A DNA stretch of 64,000 nucleotides from the NCBI GenBank assembly GCA_013400155.1, contig VXBM01001218.1, positions 147,874 through 211,873 of the forward strand. Direction: 5' to 3'. Source of the DNA: Helopsaltes ochotensis. Its lineage: Eukaryota; Chordata; Aves; Passeriformes; Locustellidae. Position 1 is the first letter of the stretch, and each line of letters begins with the position of its first letter. Both the position numbers and the translations under genes were made by a program. The notes under the pieces were generated by a model. The model was not told where the DNA came from and did no database searches. It saw nothing but the letters and a program-made list of their open reading frames with translations. Positions 50,101 to 63,544 of this stretch are shown piece after piece.

Positions 50101-53100
50101 GATGGGGCAGATGATCTTCATAACACTGTTATGAAATCTTTTTTTAAAGATTTAATATTACTTATCTGAGGAAAAAAAATTATATCACTTTCTGTATTGG
50201 TTTTATTTAACGTATAATTTCCTATGCACTAGGTTGAACGCATTCACCGAGTCAATGTTTGGACTGTGCTGCAGGGATGTTAATGAGAACATCCAAATTT
50301 TATGCTTTTGAACTCATTAAAACGAGCAGCACAATTTGTGCAGCAGTGGCTTATTTGCAAGGACAGGGATTATTAACAGGAGCACATAGAAGAGCAGAAT
50401 ACAGATGCAATTTTTTCACATGGAGACCAGAACAAAAATGCAGAGCTTTCCCATGCTAGCACGGATATTTTTACCTCTGAACAAGGTGTAGGATTTAAAA
50501 ACACACTGGCAAATAAAGAGCTCGCAGAGAGGAGAATTGCACATATCAAAGAGAAGCCGTCAGAATTAGAAAGACAAACCTCAAGCTAACGCTCCTGGAA
50601 GATGAAAAAAGCAAAGTCACAGAAGGTGAGCTTTAGTTACAGCTCTTCAAAACTAGATGAAAATTTCAAGGGATTATTTGCAAAGCCAATAAAGAACATT
50701 AGATATGGGAAATTAAAGATTAATTCAAGGCTCCACAAAGTGCTAGACTAAATAACCTTGTGCCGTGTCCTGAACAAACGCTGTGGCCCTCACAGGCAGA
50801 GGGAGGTTGATATATGAAAATAAATGAAAAAGCCTTGTGTTTATTTCTGTGGGCTTTGGAGCAGGGTTAGTCATGCCCACCCTGCCTCCTCTCGGGGAGG
50901 AAAGAGGGTGTCTGGGGTGGCCCCACAACCTGTGCTAGCAGAAAGTAATCTAATGAACTAAAAGACAGAAGACAGCTTAAAGGCAAGCACTGTAAGGGCA
51001 AAACCACAGAGCCAGGAAAAGCGTGGTGTGCTGTTTCCTCAGCCACGGGCGCTGCAGCGTGTTCCAGTCAAAATTTGGAGCACTTCCTACAAATTCTCTG
51101 AAAACACATCATCTGAAAAAGTTGTAGTTCACACGTTTTTCCCACCCCTGCCATGCAGCAGCACTAGACTTTACACAGCACCAACAGGCCCTTGCAGCAG
51201 CACGGATTGCACACACTGAGAAGAACCACAAAGGAACTGAGACCAAGGTGATCCAACCCAGGCCATTCCAGCTCAATCTAGACCCTGACTCCTTGGACCA
51301 AGGACTCTTCCCACTGTCTGAATGATTCAAGCTGCCCCTATCAGCGTGTTTTACATTTTTCCGTCACATAAATACAACCTTCTGTCTTCATCTCTTAGAT
51401 ACAAGCACTCAGTAGAAGGCTTCTTATCACAGGACAGCAAGAAAATGCCCACAAGTCACAAGGATGTTTTCTGTTCAACAGCAATGTGGCACATGAGCCT
51501 GGCATGGACTGCTCAGAGGAGCAAAAAGAAAAAAAAAAAAAAAAAGGGGGGTGGCTTGCTAGGAGCTTTGGTAATTAAAATAATGAGGAGAAAATGGTAA
51601 TGACAAGTAAGTCAGGATCAGAGGGCCAACAACAGGAGCTGTTGAGCTGTGCTGCCTCTAAATGCTGACCTGAGTGAAGTCAGTGGGGCTCCTGCATTTC
51701 TTTCTCTGACAGGGATGAGTGGCATCTGCCAGGATAAGCCTCAGTTTTCAGCCGAAGCTTCACAAAAACAAAACTTCTTAATGCAGCCTTTAATAGTGTC
51801 AGGGTAATACCAGCACCCTTCTAAGTTTCTTAGGACATTGCTTAGCTTTAACTATTCACACTTGACATTTCCATGCAGGGTGTCTGCTCCAGGCTGGTTT
51901 TTTTTTTTACTGGAAGATGTCTGCAGAAGCAATACAGACACTTCCAAGAGTGAAGTTAGGAAAACAAAAAAATAGCTGTGTGTCTGTGTCAAAAAATACT
52001 CTTGTAGCAGCTTTACCCAGGTGTTCTACTATTATCAGTCCCCAAAGCAGGAACACAAAATATGACAGGAGTGGGGTCAGGATGTCAGCAAGGACATTCT
52101 TTCCCTTTACCTCTGAAGGTGTACCAGTGTTTGAAAGCAAACCAATGCCTCTGGAAGTTCCAAGCTGTGTGTCACCTGCTGGAGGTAGAAGTTAAATCTT
52201 CCTCACAAGTTTATCCTTTTGGGAGACATTCCAGCCCTAGATCTAGGATGCTTTCTTTTCAAGAAGCTGTGTAGGGAAAAAAAAAATTGGCACAGACCCT
52301 CTGAAGATGTAATGAAGTAGCCAGGAGACAAAAGTCCCAAGAGATGAAGAGCAAACAGCAATTTAGGATTAAGTTTGCCTTTCCATTAGCTTATCTGAAA
52401 CCGATTTGTCTTGGGAAGCAGCTCTGGAAGCTAAAAAAATTCAGCTCCCAACATCAGAGATTAGTGGCCAAGTCTTTGTTGCTGTACCTCATCTCTGCAC
52501 ATCACTGTGAAACTTCCTCTCCTCCGTGCTTGGGCTTTGATGGAGCTTTTTGCACTCTGTATCTTGTCTCCATCCAGAGCAACTAGAATTAAGGGTACCA
52601 TCAGGGTATTTATTTCTCTATTTTATCTACTGTCCTACGCAGAAGCCATTCCAGAAGAGTTATTTTTTCATCCTCTTCAATTGAAGATCAGTTGCTTGAA
52701 GCTTCTTGATTTTTAATTTTTTTTGGCTTTTTAGTGCCAGGCTGGAACAGTTCAAGTGTTCAAGCAAGGAGAGTGAGCAGCTTAGGAAGCAAAATTATAA
52801 AACCCTGAGCATAAACCATGCAGCGGTAGCCCCAGAAACCGCTGTCAGCGCATCACATTCATTTTGGGCGTTCACCTTCTAGATGTTTGTCTTAGCTAAA
52901 TGTTTTTAAGACTCTTAAAACAATTAGTGCTGAACGCCTTCCCGAGGTTTAGCACTTGCAGAGCGGTAAGGAAGTTTTTGTTTATGCCCAGGCTCTGGTT
53001 CAGGCTGCCCCAGCCATGAGCGCGGGGCCCTCCGTGCACTGGCGTTTCCACCAGCCCAGCGGGACGCTGCTGTTTAGCTTTGGTGGAACTTTTATGGCCT

Positions 53101-56077
53101 GTTTTATTGCCAGCAAGGCCAGCAGCGCAATGAATCCCTCCAATAAATCTCCTCTGATGGATTTGCTGGCGCCTTGCTTAGACCAGGGGTGAAAAGTCTC
53201 TCGCCGTCAAACCTCAACGCCTTTGCCACCAACACAGGCCCCATTTACCACCATCAGTGCAGCTTTAACTGGGAAATTTGCATTAAAAATTGCATTTACT
53301 CCGTGGGGATACAGCCTAGGAGAGCGTTGTGTGCCTGCAGTGAACGGCACAGCGCTGACGTGAGTTTTTGTTTGGTGTTATCCAAAGTTACAACTTGATA
53401 ATTGCCTCTTCTTCTGCTGTGCTTTCCCCCACAATGCAACAAGTGGATAAATGAGTGCTCCGGAGCTTGTCTGCTGCTGAAACAAGCTGTGGGGGAAATA
53501 ATTCATTTTAAGGGCGACTGCAACTTCATCTGCACTCAGAAAATGAGTTTAATGCAATTTTTCTTTATAAAGTAACTTCCTCTGCCCTTCCCTCCGGTTC
53601 CCTCCACTTTCTGCTTCAGTGCTGCAAGCCTGGAGCAAACGGTATGAATGGCATTCTTCACCTTGTCCAAAATTGCCATGATGAAAACTTTGTTATCCCA
53701 GTGAGAATAAGGCCAGCTTCAATTCTGCAGAACCCTAAAACCCTGGGAGTACGTCCACATTTGGACTTTGGCTTGTGCATTACTAAGAGAAAAGCAGGGG
53801 AAAAGAAGAGGCCCGGGTTGGTTTGTATTTCTTGATCCTATATGTCGTGATGCCCCCATTCAACTGTGCCTTGTTTGCCTAAGCCCTAAGTTCTGTGGGA
53901 CTGAAAGCCTTTATAACCTCTTTACAGGGCAGCATCACCAGCCTCTGCAAGTGTTAAGTTAATCATTCTGCCTGCTGCATGTGCCGGGTGAAACCAAACC
54001 CCCCTTCAGCGTTTGTCCCTGTGCACGGGAGCTGAAGGGTCAGAAATTCCCTGGCTCCTCCCGAGGCTTTCTCTGCGCTGTTACAAAGGAGGGGTTTGAT
54101 GGATTGCCACGGCCTCCCCTTGGGATCTCTTTATTCCCTGTTCCCTTCAAGTCATCCCTTTGCTGAGGAGCAGTGGGAAGGGGGTCTTGCAGCCCTGCTG
54201 CCATTCCTGGGGACACATCCTCCAAGCCTTTGTGTCAGGCTTTTCCTGCCCAAACCTTCCCTTTGCTCACGGCTTTGCAAGAGCTGCACTGATTCATCAT
54301 TTCCCTCTGTGGCTTGCAGGACCATGAAATTAACACTCATATTAATTTTACACCTATAGCAAGTGATAAAAGTCTGATCTTTAGCAAATGTACAGGAGAT
54401 GTCTACAGATTTAGAACGCCACATCACTTTTTTCTTTCTTTATGGAAGCTATCCCTCAACATATTTCCATATTTTTGTATATAAAAAAACCAAAACAGGT
54501 GATTTTGAGAAGAGCTTGAGCCTTTTTGAGCAGTGGGCTTAAAAATCTCTTTAGAAAGGAAAAAAGTTAACTGCTTTACTAGTTTGATACAGAGTATTTA
54601 GTAATTTTCATCCCATGCTATGGGCAGAGGGCACCTCCCTGCAGTTTTGAACCATTCCGCATTTTGAATCACAATCTGATTTGTGCTGTCATCCACACCA
54701 ATTACCCTGAATGTTACAAGCTACTCCCAGTGAACTTTAACTGCTAAAGAGAGCAGTTTTAATAAGAATACAAGTGCCAGGATCGTGCTTGTGTGCACAG
54801 AGCAAATGAATGACAGCTCTGAAGTCCACCTGCGTCTACACCAACAGCTAATTAGCAGCCAGAAAAAATGCATACATTTCAATATTTAACCTTGCAGTCA
54901 GGCTGGTGTAAAGGTCTGAAGTAACATTACTTCAGTGGTCTCCAGTAATTGTGTCTCAGAATGAACCACAGCGAGCTGTTGTTGACAGCCAAGAGGCTTT
55001 GGTCCTAGTTTTCCAGCATCTCTTCTTAATTCTGCTGGTATTTATTATATAAACTTAAAAAATCATGCATCAGTTTAGAGTTATTTGCCATCCAATGCTG
55101 AGACACAAGGAGAAGGCTTTATCAAGCTCAGAGGAATGCTTAAAGTCATTGTCTTGGGGCAGCTATGCAGGTGCAAAGTGTGGATGACAGAGAAAAGCTC
55201 CTGGGAACAGAGTCAAAGATGGGGAAGGTGGAAAGGAATTCCTGCACTCCTATTTCAGCTATTAAGATTCTTCTATTTGTGTGAGAGGTTTCAGAGCACA
55301 CCCGCATTACATCTTCAAACTTCTCTGCACAGTCACAGTGGCTGAGCACACACCTCCACGGGCTTTCAGACAGAGCTGAGATTCTCGCAGCGTCTGCTGC
55401 CGTCAGTCAGGGCTGCAGAAAAGGCAGCGAGTGTCACAAAACATCACAGTGAAGCCAGGAGAAATGACAATACTTTTGTGACTAAAGACTGCATCTGGCT
55501 CCCAGCCATCTGGGTGATTTGACGTGCACCCAGCTCCACAAGTCAAAAAAAGCTTCTCGAGTTAACCTGTTTCAAAGGTGTCCATCAAAGGAAAGCAGCC
55601 AAGCGGCGCTCGAGGTCTCAGCACAGGTATTCAAAACAAACAAACCAACCTGGCACAAAAAATTACTGTATTTTCTAGTCTAGGACTCCTGTCACCACAG
55701 TCACAGCACTGTGGGGTGATTCTTCTTAAGGCTAAACAGAGGAATTGTCTCTTAAAGTCTGTCATTCTAGAAACTTCTGCAACAGGTTGACCACACAAAC
55801 CAATGGCAGTGAAGTGGAGAGCAAAATCTGGGCAGCTGCATTTCATTTTACTGGGATTCTTAAGTTACTGGCTTCTGTTTCATTCTGCTTCTGCCTGGCT
55901 GCTTTCTTTTGCAAGGGCACTTCATGTGGAAGGCACAATTCTGTGCGGGCTGGGCCATCCATAAGGTGTCCTTTTGATTTGGAAGCAAGTGTATTCAGCC
56001 CTTATAAAAGAAGATAACGCACAAACACCTTATTCAGAAATCTAATTATTTTTCCAGCTAGAGATATTCAAAGCGCT
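47152..56077 (+). other. RERG: RERG large intron, middle part
   Basis: Non-coding. A17 followed by G6 lies at 51529-51551. Block 52780-53640 is repeat-free with well-spaced AT-rich words and moderate GC and is listed as a candidate conserved element, as is 54600-55080. No coding exon, RNA gene or intact transposon was recognised. Confidence 0.6.
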
Positions 56078-56227
56078 GCAGGTTTGTGGTTTTGTTTTGT
56101 GGGGTTTGTTTCTTTTGTTCGTTTTTTGGAGTTTTGTTGGGTTTTTTGTGTGTGCGTGGTTTCTGTAGTTTTTTTCTTGTTCATTACGGAGGTTTTTTGG
56201 GTTTTATTTCTCTTTTTTTTTTAACAG
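56078..56227 (+). repeat. G/T-rich tract ending in an acceptor-like site
   Basis: About 150 bp consist almost wholly of T and G on the plus strand, with GGGTTTT and TTTTGTTGGG words and few A or C. It ends in a long T run followed by TTAACAG at 56221-56227, which resembles a strong 3' splice site. No downstream open exon with a good donor follows; the next GT is 17 bases away in GATTCCTAG|GTAAAA. Probably low-complexity DNA, with a cryptic or pseudo-acceptor. Confidence 0.6.
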
Positions 56228-56678
56228 TCACCCCGATTCCTAGGTAAAAAAACCTTATCTGTCCGTAGCCAAGCAGCAGAAAGATTTGCCTCACTGTAAA
56301 CAAATACTTCAGCTACACCACTGTGCTTTAAAACATCCTTATCAAAACCCATTAAGAGCTCTTCAAAGGAGCTCTACCAACCTGAGCACTCAGAATTGAT
56401 AATTTTAAGTCCCTCAGCTAAAAGGGACATTAAGTCACTGAAGGGGAAGGTGTGCAGCCACTCCTGCCCAAGCCCAGGGTGGTTTGCTCTGAGGATCTGA
56501 GCTGAGGAACATCCTTTGCCTGTGTCCCTGTGTGCCAAAAAAGATTATCCACACTGAGTGCAGTGATCCACTTTCCATGAAGTTCCGTGATGCTTTATGT
56601 AGAGCAACCCTAGTTTTGGTGCAAGCAGTCCCACATCTGCCCACAGAGGCTGCAAACTGGGGGGGAACAGAAATCTGA

Positions 56679-56850
56679 GAAATAGAATAGAAATAGAATA
56701 GAAATAGAATAGAAATAGAATAGAAATAGAATAGAAATAGAATAGAAATAGAATAGAAATAGAATAGAAATAGAATAGAAATAGAATAGAAATAGAATAG
56801 AAATAGAATAGAAATAGAATAGAAATAGAATAGAAATAGAATAGAAATAG
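56679..56850 (+). repeat. 11-bp AT-rich tandem repeat, about 15 copies
   Basis: The unit GAAATAGAATA (alternating GAAATA and GAATA) is repeated perfectly for about 170 bp. Because eleven codons hold exactly three units, the minus strand is open in all three frames and encodes repeated Phe-Tyr-Ser-Ile-Leu strings; ORFs of 94-150 codons there are artefacts. The near-perfect copies imply recent expansion or homogenisation. Confidence 0.97.
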
Positions 56851-59800
56851 TCTGAGGGTTCTCCCACTCCTTGTGTGGTCTTGGCAAGTGACAATGGTTC
56901 TCTGCCTCAATTTATCCCTGTCCCTGAAGAACACAGTAACCTTTTAATTTCCTGCCTGCTCTTTAATTAGGGCAGGGCCCAGCAGAGATGGGAGGGTTCT
57001 TGCAGGGTTTGCTAGCAGGCAGCAGGAGATGTGCAGGATGTTTGTGTAGCAGCGAGCGCCGTGTTTGCAGCGCACCATATGGATTTGACGTCTGGCATGA
57101 TCCTACAAGCAGATGCCTGAAGGAGCAAAAACTGCTCATCTGAAGTTTTTGCTGGGGAGAACCTCCCGTTTCCCTCACGCCACAAAACCTCCTCCTCTCT
57201 AACACGTGGAAGTTAAATGCAGTTCTGACTCAGGGGAAATGTTTTCTCCTTAAATTTAAAGAGCTTTCCCCGAGTGTGAGGAGTTTTCTTTGCCACGTTC
57301 CTTAGAAACCACTTGCAGAGTTTCCATGCTTCTGTAGACTGTATTTTATAGGTAGCAGAAAGCCATTTGCTTGTACTGGTGTTTTGATTTTGGGGAGGGG
57401 TTTGCTGGTCATCGGGCTTCAAAGAAAATCTTTAACGGCCCAGCGGAACAGTTTTGTTCTCCCACTTTTTCATCTGCAAGAAACACTGAGGAAGGTGCAA
57501 GGCAGCCCTGATGGGAGGCAAACTTCTTTCTTTGTTTGGGAAAGACTACCCAAAGAGCAGCTAGGACAAAGTAAATGATGCAGCACCTACCTGACTTAGC
57601 TTGGGATATCTATGTCTTATGATGATGTCGTCATTAAGTAGATGTCTTTGAAAACTTGAATTCAATTTTTGTATCTGCCAGAGATTTCTTGTACAACCTT
57701 AGGCCAGTCCCTTCAACTCTCATGTAATTATTAGACTAGAAGTTTACTTCAAAAAAAAAAAAAAACTCTGAGGGGAATAAATGCTTTTAGACCTTTAAAT
57801 GGTTGAATACCACATCAGTGGGAGGCTCCACACATAAGCATGTCAGTTTGTGTTGTAATTGTGCAAAATGGTTGGGAGGAGGTGAGATTTCTTTTGTGGC
57901 TGCCTCCTTGGTCTCCTCATTAGTTTTTCTCTTATCTATTCTGATGTCAAAATAAATTTCTTGTGAAAGAAAGAGACCATAAAGATCATGTCTGAGAAGG
58001 ACATTTGGGGGTGTGAACGTGTGTAATGCCCATTTCCCAGGGGAGGAAAAGCCATCCATCAGAATATTTTAAGCTAAGGAGTTTGTATCTTCACCTGACC
58101 CTTCCCCATCTTGTCCTGGCATCTCTAGCACTATCTTCAAAGGCCAGTGTCTCCTCCATTCGCTGGGCATCCAACAGAACCGTGTTCTCTGTGTGGAATC
58201 TCAAGGATCCCTCAAGCTCTGGGTGCTCCTGCTTGGATCAACCAGAGTCCCCTACTGCGGTGCCCTCATCCTGTGTCCCCCAGAACATATCCCTGTGCTC
58301 CTGCATTTCCTCCCATCTCACTGGCGAGGCACTTAAACATCACCCCCAGCTCCCCAAACTTTCGGTGCCTGACTCAGGAACGCACTTCTGAAAAGCAAAA
58401 AGCAAACAGCAGGTTGTCTTCCAACAGAAGTAGAAGAAAATTCTGCTCTTTGTGTGGAGAGGAGCAGGCTGGTGCTCTTGCTTTAAAAGGACTGGAGGTT
58501 ATAAAATGTTTCTTAGTGGAATGTGGGAGACTCAGCAAGTTGCTTCAAAGAGAATGTTTTTTTCCTCTCAGTCCTTTTTAAACTCTCTCCCTATGCTTTT
58601 CCCACTGGCACTGAAGCACTCTTCTCAACTCCCTCTCTCCTGTAGAAACTTCTGTCCCAGAGAACATCCTCATGCAACACCCCATGAGCCCTTAAAGGTG
58701 TACCTGATGTCCTTTTCCTCTGGAAACCAGGAGGGCTGGGACATTAAACCTGCCTGCAAGCACCACAGTGCAGGAAGAATTAAGAATGCAGTTTAAGGAT
58801 ATTTCCTCTCAAGAACCAAGACTATAGACAGACACCTAGTCAGAAGTCAACCCAAAGCAAGAAATAAAAAGCATCCTCCTTTCCCTGCAAGTGTGAAAAT
58901 TTAGTATTAACAAATACAGACACCCTGCTCCACAGAATTTAGTTAGGACAGCTTATGCTAATTGAGAAATATAAATATTTAAATATGGCCTGTGCTAAAG
59001 GGCCTTCCTGCAGTATTTCTGCCTGCATACAAAGGGACTTTGCAGCTGTAGGTGCATCAGAGAAGATGTGCAGAATTTGTTCTGCCAATGGGCAAAGATG
59101 AGCAATTGAGCCTAATTCATCTTCTGCACGTTGCAGTGGCAGGCAGCTCTGAGGTGAGCACATCCTGCAAGGAGCTGTCCTGCAAAGAACATTCCCAGAG
59201 GACAGGGAAATTGCTCTGAAATTAGGAGAGATAGTGTTAATTTGAAGCATAATGAATACTCTGCATAGCTGTCCAGATTTCGAGCCCAGTATTTTATGAC
59301 TTAGTTGAATTCCTTTTCAGGTATTTGTCCTTGCTCAGCTCCAAGAGCTCAAACTCTCTCTCTTTCATTTCCCACATCAGGGATTCAGAAATAAAACACA
59401 AGCTTTCAATATTGCCTGTGTGGTATCAAATGGCTTTTGGAGCTGCCTAATTGAAGCTTCACATCCTGGTTCATAAGCCACCACGATCACCTTCCCTGTC
59501 TGAAGGGGCTCCAGTGCCTCACACAACTTTTCTTACAGGTTCTGCAACAGGATTTGCAGAGTGAAGATAACGAGGCAAAGTTTTTTGGTAGCTAGAGCTC
59601 AGGACTACAGAATGACACAATTATTGCTTCAGGTAACGGCACCAAGATTTTAATGAGTGGCACTGGGATGTGCAGAGACTGAATCAGTTCCTTCCCTGAA
59701 GGTGGTGGGAGATGGTTCCGTGTCAGAAGCAAGGCAAAGGAGCGTGGATCCTTCAGCCCTCTCCCACCAACCTGCATCCTGTGCTGTCATCCAGCTCTTG

Positions 59801-62800
59801 ACTCTCTACCAAATACATTGGAGCTGTGTGTAGCACTCCAGGTGTCCCACTGGGACAGGATTTGTGCCTTCAGGGATTTCATCTGCTGCTAAACTCTAAG
59901 GGTTGTCCGTATTTTCTAGATAGCAGGTGGAGCTTACGTGCAAGGATCAGAGCACAGTACCAGCAGAGAGATCACATACTACGATACACAGGCACACAAG
60001 CAAAGTGGGATCATCAGATCCTGGAAAAACTTGGGCTTGTTGGGTATCCCATGGAAACAGCACAACATTTTTCTTGGAGAAGGGCCACTCGCAAATGAGT
60101 CAAGCCAAAAGTCCAGGAGAACAGCAAAGGAATCACTGACTAGCTCAGGCCCAAGTGCTAAACCTTCAGTGCACAACATTTTCTACCTTAGGAGGGTTCC
60201 TCGGTGCTTTCCACCTTTCTTTTCATGTCATCAGGTCATTCACATCCCTTTAGAACAGTTTTTCCTAGGACCTGCATGTTTTTAAGGTCAAAGAACCCAA
60301 GGCCAGTCCCTGGTAAGAGCTGCATCTCTTCACCTGGGAGTCTTCTTGCATTCCTTCACTTGCTGAGCTCCTGAACTCAGCTCTCCCCCAGCCCCCCTCT
60401 TAGCGACACTGCAGTGAAAGCCACACCAAGGCAGGCACAGGCTGCACAAAGCCTTGCAGGACACCACTCTCCTCCCACCCCCGCACATTTCCCTTTCTGC
60501 TCTTCATCATTGTCTGGCCTCGCTCTCCTCTGCCCTGCCTGGAACCTCCTTTTCATCCACCCTCACCTCTGACTTTCTGAGACCTCACTGCTCTGCTTGG
60601 CACTTCCCAGAACAGATGGCACAGCCTGGCCAGCCCCGGAGAGGAGCACCAAAAAAAAAAGTGTTGCCTTGGTGTTTCAGTGCTGCATCTCAGATGGCAC
60701 TGAAAGTGTAGGCTGAAAATCTCATTCTCTGCCTTGTGGCTCCTAGGAGGAAGCTGATTATTTAAGTGTGGTTTGCACCTCAGCTCATGATTTCTGGACA
60801 AGTCATTTCTCAGAGCAAGGAGCCCCACAGGGGAAACATTCCCACAAAGCACTTGGAGTGTGCAGGTGATCCACGGCATGTGAGTGCACACATGATCTCC
60901 AGTACAGGAAATAAAATGACCTCTTTTCCAGCAGCTGAACCAAACTAAGTTTAAAAAAAAAAAAATCAAGGCAATTAAAATAAAAAAGAAAAGCTGCTGA
61001 AGGCCCCCATGCTCATAAACACACACCATAGTGAATTAGGAAAATTCAGATTATTCCATTATTATTTGACTACCATACACAGAGATCAGCTTCTGTTTGC
61101 TCTAACCCAGGTTGTGTGGCTGAAGGTGAATATAAATTAGATCCCATCAGACATTTCCCATCCTTTGCAGTGCCCAGGGCTGGACCAATGTCCTTGGGGT
61201 CCAACTGAGCACGTTCTGTGATTGAGTGGTGAGCGTGAACCTCGTCATAACCTGGATTCTCAGCTTCTTCTCCAAAGCATGTAGGAAAGGCATAGTGAAA
61301 CAAATCATAAAAGGCTCTTTGGAGCCTTGGGAATGAATAAAATAAGCTAGGAGGACGGCTAGATAAAATATAGAAAGTGCCTGACTCACATGGTGGGAGG
61401 AGCCTTTGAAGAGGGGACAAACCCCTCCAAAAATGTGCTCCCATGCTGTTCAGACAGGATTCACATCAGCCTTGTCTGCTGCCATATAAAAGGGGGGCTG
61501 TGAGCAGGGGGTCTGAGTGCCAGCTTCAACACATGGCCCTCACAGGGTGCTCTGAGCTGCTCTTCCATCTCCAGACAAGAAGCATGTGCTGAATTTAACA
61601 CTTCTCCCCTCAACATGGGCACAGTTTGCATGTAGGAAGCACTCAATGCACAGCTCTGTCACAAAACTGATGCTGTCTGCATAAAAGCCATATTTCAAGA
61701 GCAGGTTTTTTAGTTAAATTGAGTTCAAATGGGCTCCTTTGCTTCATTTAGACCAAATAAAGAAAAAGAAATACTTCTAGCCCAGACGCTAGAATCTTTA
61801 ATCTCTAAAGTTTAAAAAAGCACTTAATTTTCTACAAGTATTTCATGTTCACATATATTTTGATCCCCAGAACAAGCAAATCTTCTAAAACCTACTGCAA
61901 GTGTAAAATCCAAACATGTAACACCACTCACTCCTACTCCACAACAACAACAAACCCCAAACCCTCCAAGAAATCAAAATCATTGTCCTAAAAAAGGAAA
62001 AACACGGGAGCAGCTGGAGAACCTGAACTTGCTCAGTCGTGTTCTTGAGCAGAAACCACTAATTAAAACCAAAATTGGTGATGTTTTACATCTTATCCAC
62101 ACCAGAAGGGTGAACGCAGGAGTGTTCACAGAAATGGGCTGGGAGCCTCGCTGGCCACAGTTCAGGATTTATTAGAGTCACACGCCCACGAGATAAAATG
62201 GGACACACAAGTAATCCAGAGTTAGTGTTCGAAAAGGGACGGGTGTGAATTAAAGCTTGAGAGTGGATTTTTCCAGACAAAGCACCGAATCCCGAGGCTT
62301 GTATAAGGCAGCTGTGTGCAAGGCATTAGCAAGGAGCTGCACTTCCATGCCCAGGGACACACAATGATCTGACGGCCTCTCTTCAACTCATTATTAACAG
62401 CAGCGCCTTGATTCCTCAAGTGGGCATCGAGCAGTGGGCATTCACAGCTCTACCCTCTTCCATTTCAAACTCCCTAGGTGAGACCAACGGCAGCAGATTT
62501 TGGAGCTTCACAAAAAGCCTGTTATTCCCAACACACTCTGTTTCCAGCTCCACGCATCTCCAAAAGTTAGCTGTAAACTAATTTGCTTACTTAAAGAAGT
62601 CACGGTTCATTTTTGCCTCTGTTTAAAATTTCATGCAGGATGAAATGTTAAAGCTGACAAGCTTGAAATGAAATATCAGAACATTCCCTGACCTTGTCAT
62701 CACCATTCGCTTTTTGCTCCTCTGCGCAATGAAAATATTTTATTTTAACAAAACAGCATATTCCCATGAAACTTGTTGATTTTCATGAATTGGCATTTTC

Positions 62801-63544
62801 CAGAAGGGGGGGGGGGGGGGGGGAAGAAAAAAAAAAAAAAAAGAAAATAGCTAGCTGGAAAATTTTCAAGTAGCTCTCTCCACAAGAAATGCAAAGCAGA
62901 ACAATTGCCTCAGCCAGTCCAGTCTGAATTCCCCAAGAGCTTCTCATTTGCTCCTTTGACTGTGGCCAGAAGACAGAGCCTTCCCTGAATTCCCTCCTGC
63001 AAAGCTGTAAAACGTGAAATAGTTCTCACTGCTTTTTGGGTTGCTTTACACTGCCATAAACCCACACATGTGTTACGTTAATGGACCTGATGGCAGCAGT
63101 GGGTACACAAGAAAATCCCTCTTTGTTATCCAGACACAAAAATCAGCATTTACTCCAAGAACACCCAGAAACAGTTACTGCTTTCTGTGCAGGACTCTTA
63201 CCTTTGTCGTGTGGCTCCTTCCCATTTTCCTGACGGTGCATCCCACTCCTCAAAGAGAATTCCCTTCCAGCAGCCCCGGGGTTTGCAGATTAAGGGCAGT
63301 GCTGCAATCAGCTCATCTTCATCACCCTGATTGCCCACAGGCTGCGTTTCCCATCGCGGCTTTGTCCCGGGCAGAGGAGGATGGAGAAACAGCTGCCAGA
63401 CACAGCAGATGCAGGCGGCAGGGCAGGTGAGGGGGCAGAGCTCCCAGCAGGGCCTCTGCAAGCTCCTGCCTCCTCTCTTGGCGTGGCAGGTTGCTCTGGA
63501 ATGGAGCTGATGGAGGGAGAATGTTGAGACCCTGGAAAATTAGA
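56851..63544 (+). other. RERG: RERG large intron, distal part
   Basis: Non-coding. A15 lies at 57751-57765 and an A-rich run near 60953-60965. ORFs of up to 158 codons (for example 60553-61029 minus) show no domain and overlap others on the opposite strand. No RERG exon was recognised before the window ends. Confidence 0.55.
62806..62842 (+). repeat. Polypurine run, G18 then AAG then A16
   Basis: Eighteen G (62806-62823), then AAG, then 16 A (62827-62842), with purine-rich flanks. The G run can form a quadruplex on the plus strand and the whole tract is a candidate for triplex DNA. Lengths of such homopolymers are uncertain in assemblies. Confidence 0.95.

Noticed and set aside
56435..56934. 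Minus-strand ORFs rich in Phe, Tyr, Ser, Ile and Leu
   Set aside because: Direct translation of the 11-bp satellite in three frames.
60553..61029. 158-codon minus-strand ORF
   Set aside because: Contains a Phe run from an A-rich tract and no domain; opposite-strand ORFs are equally long relative to composition.
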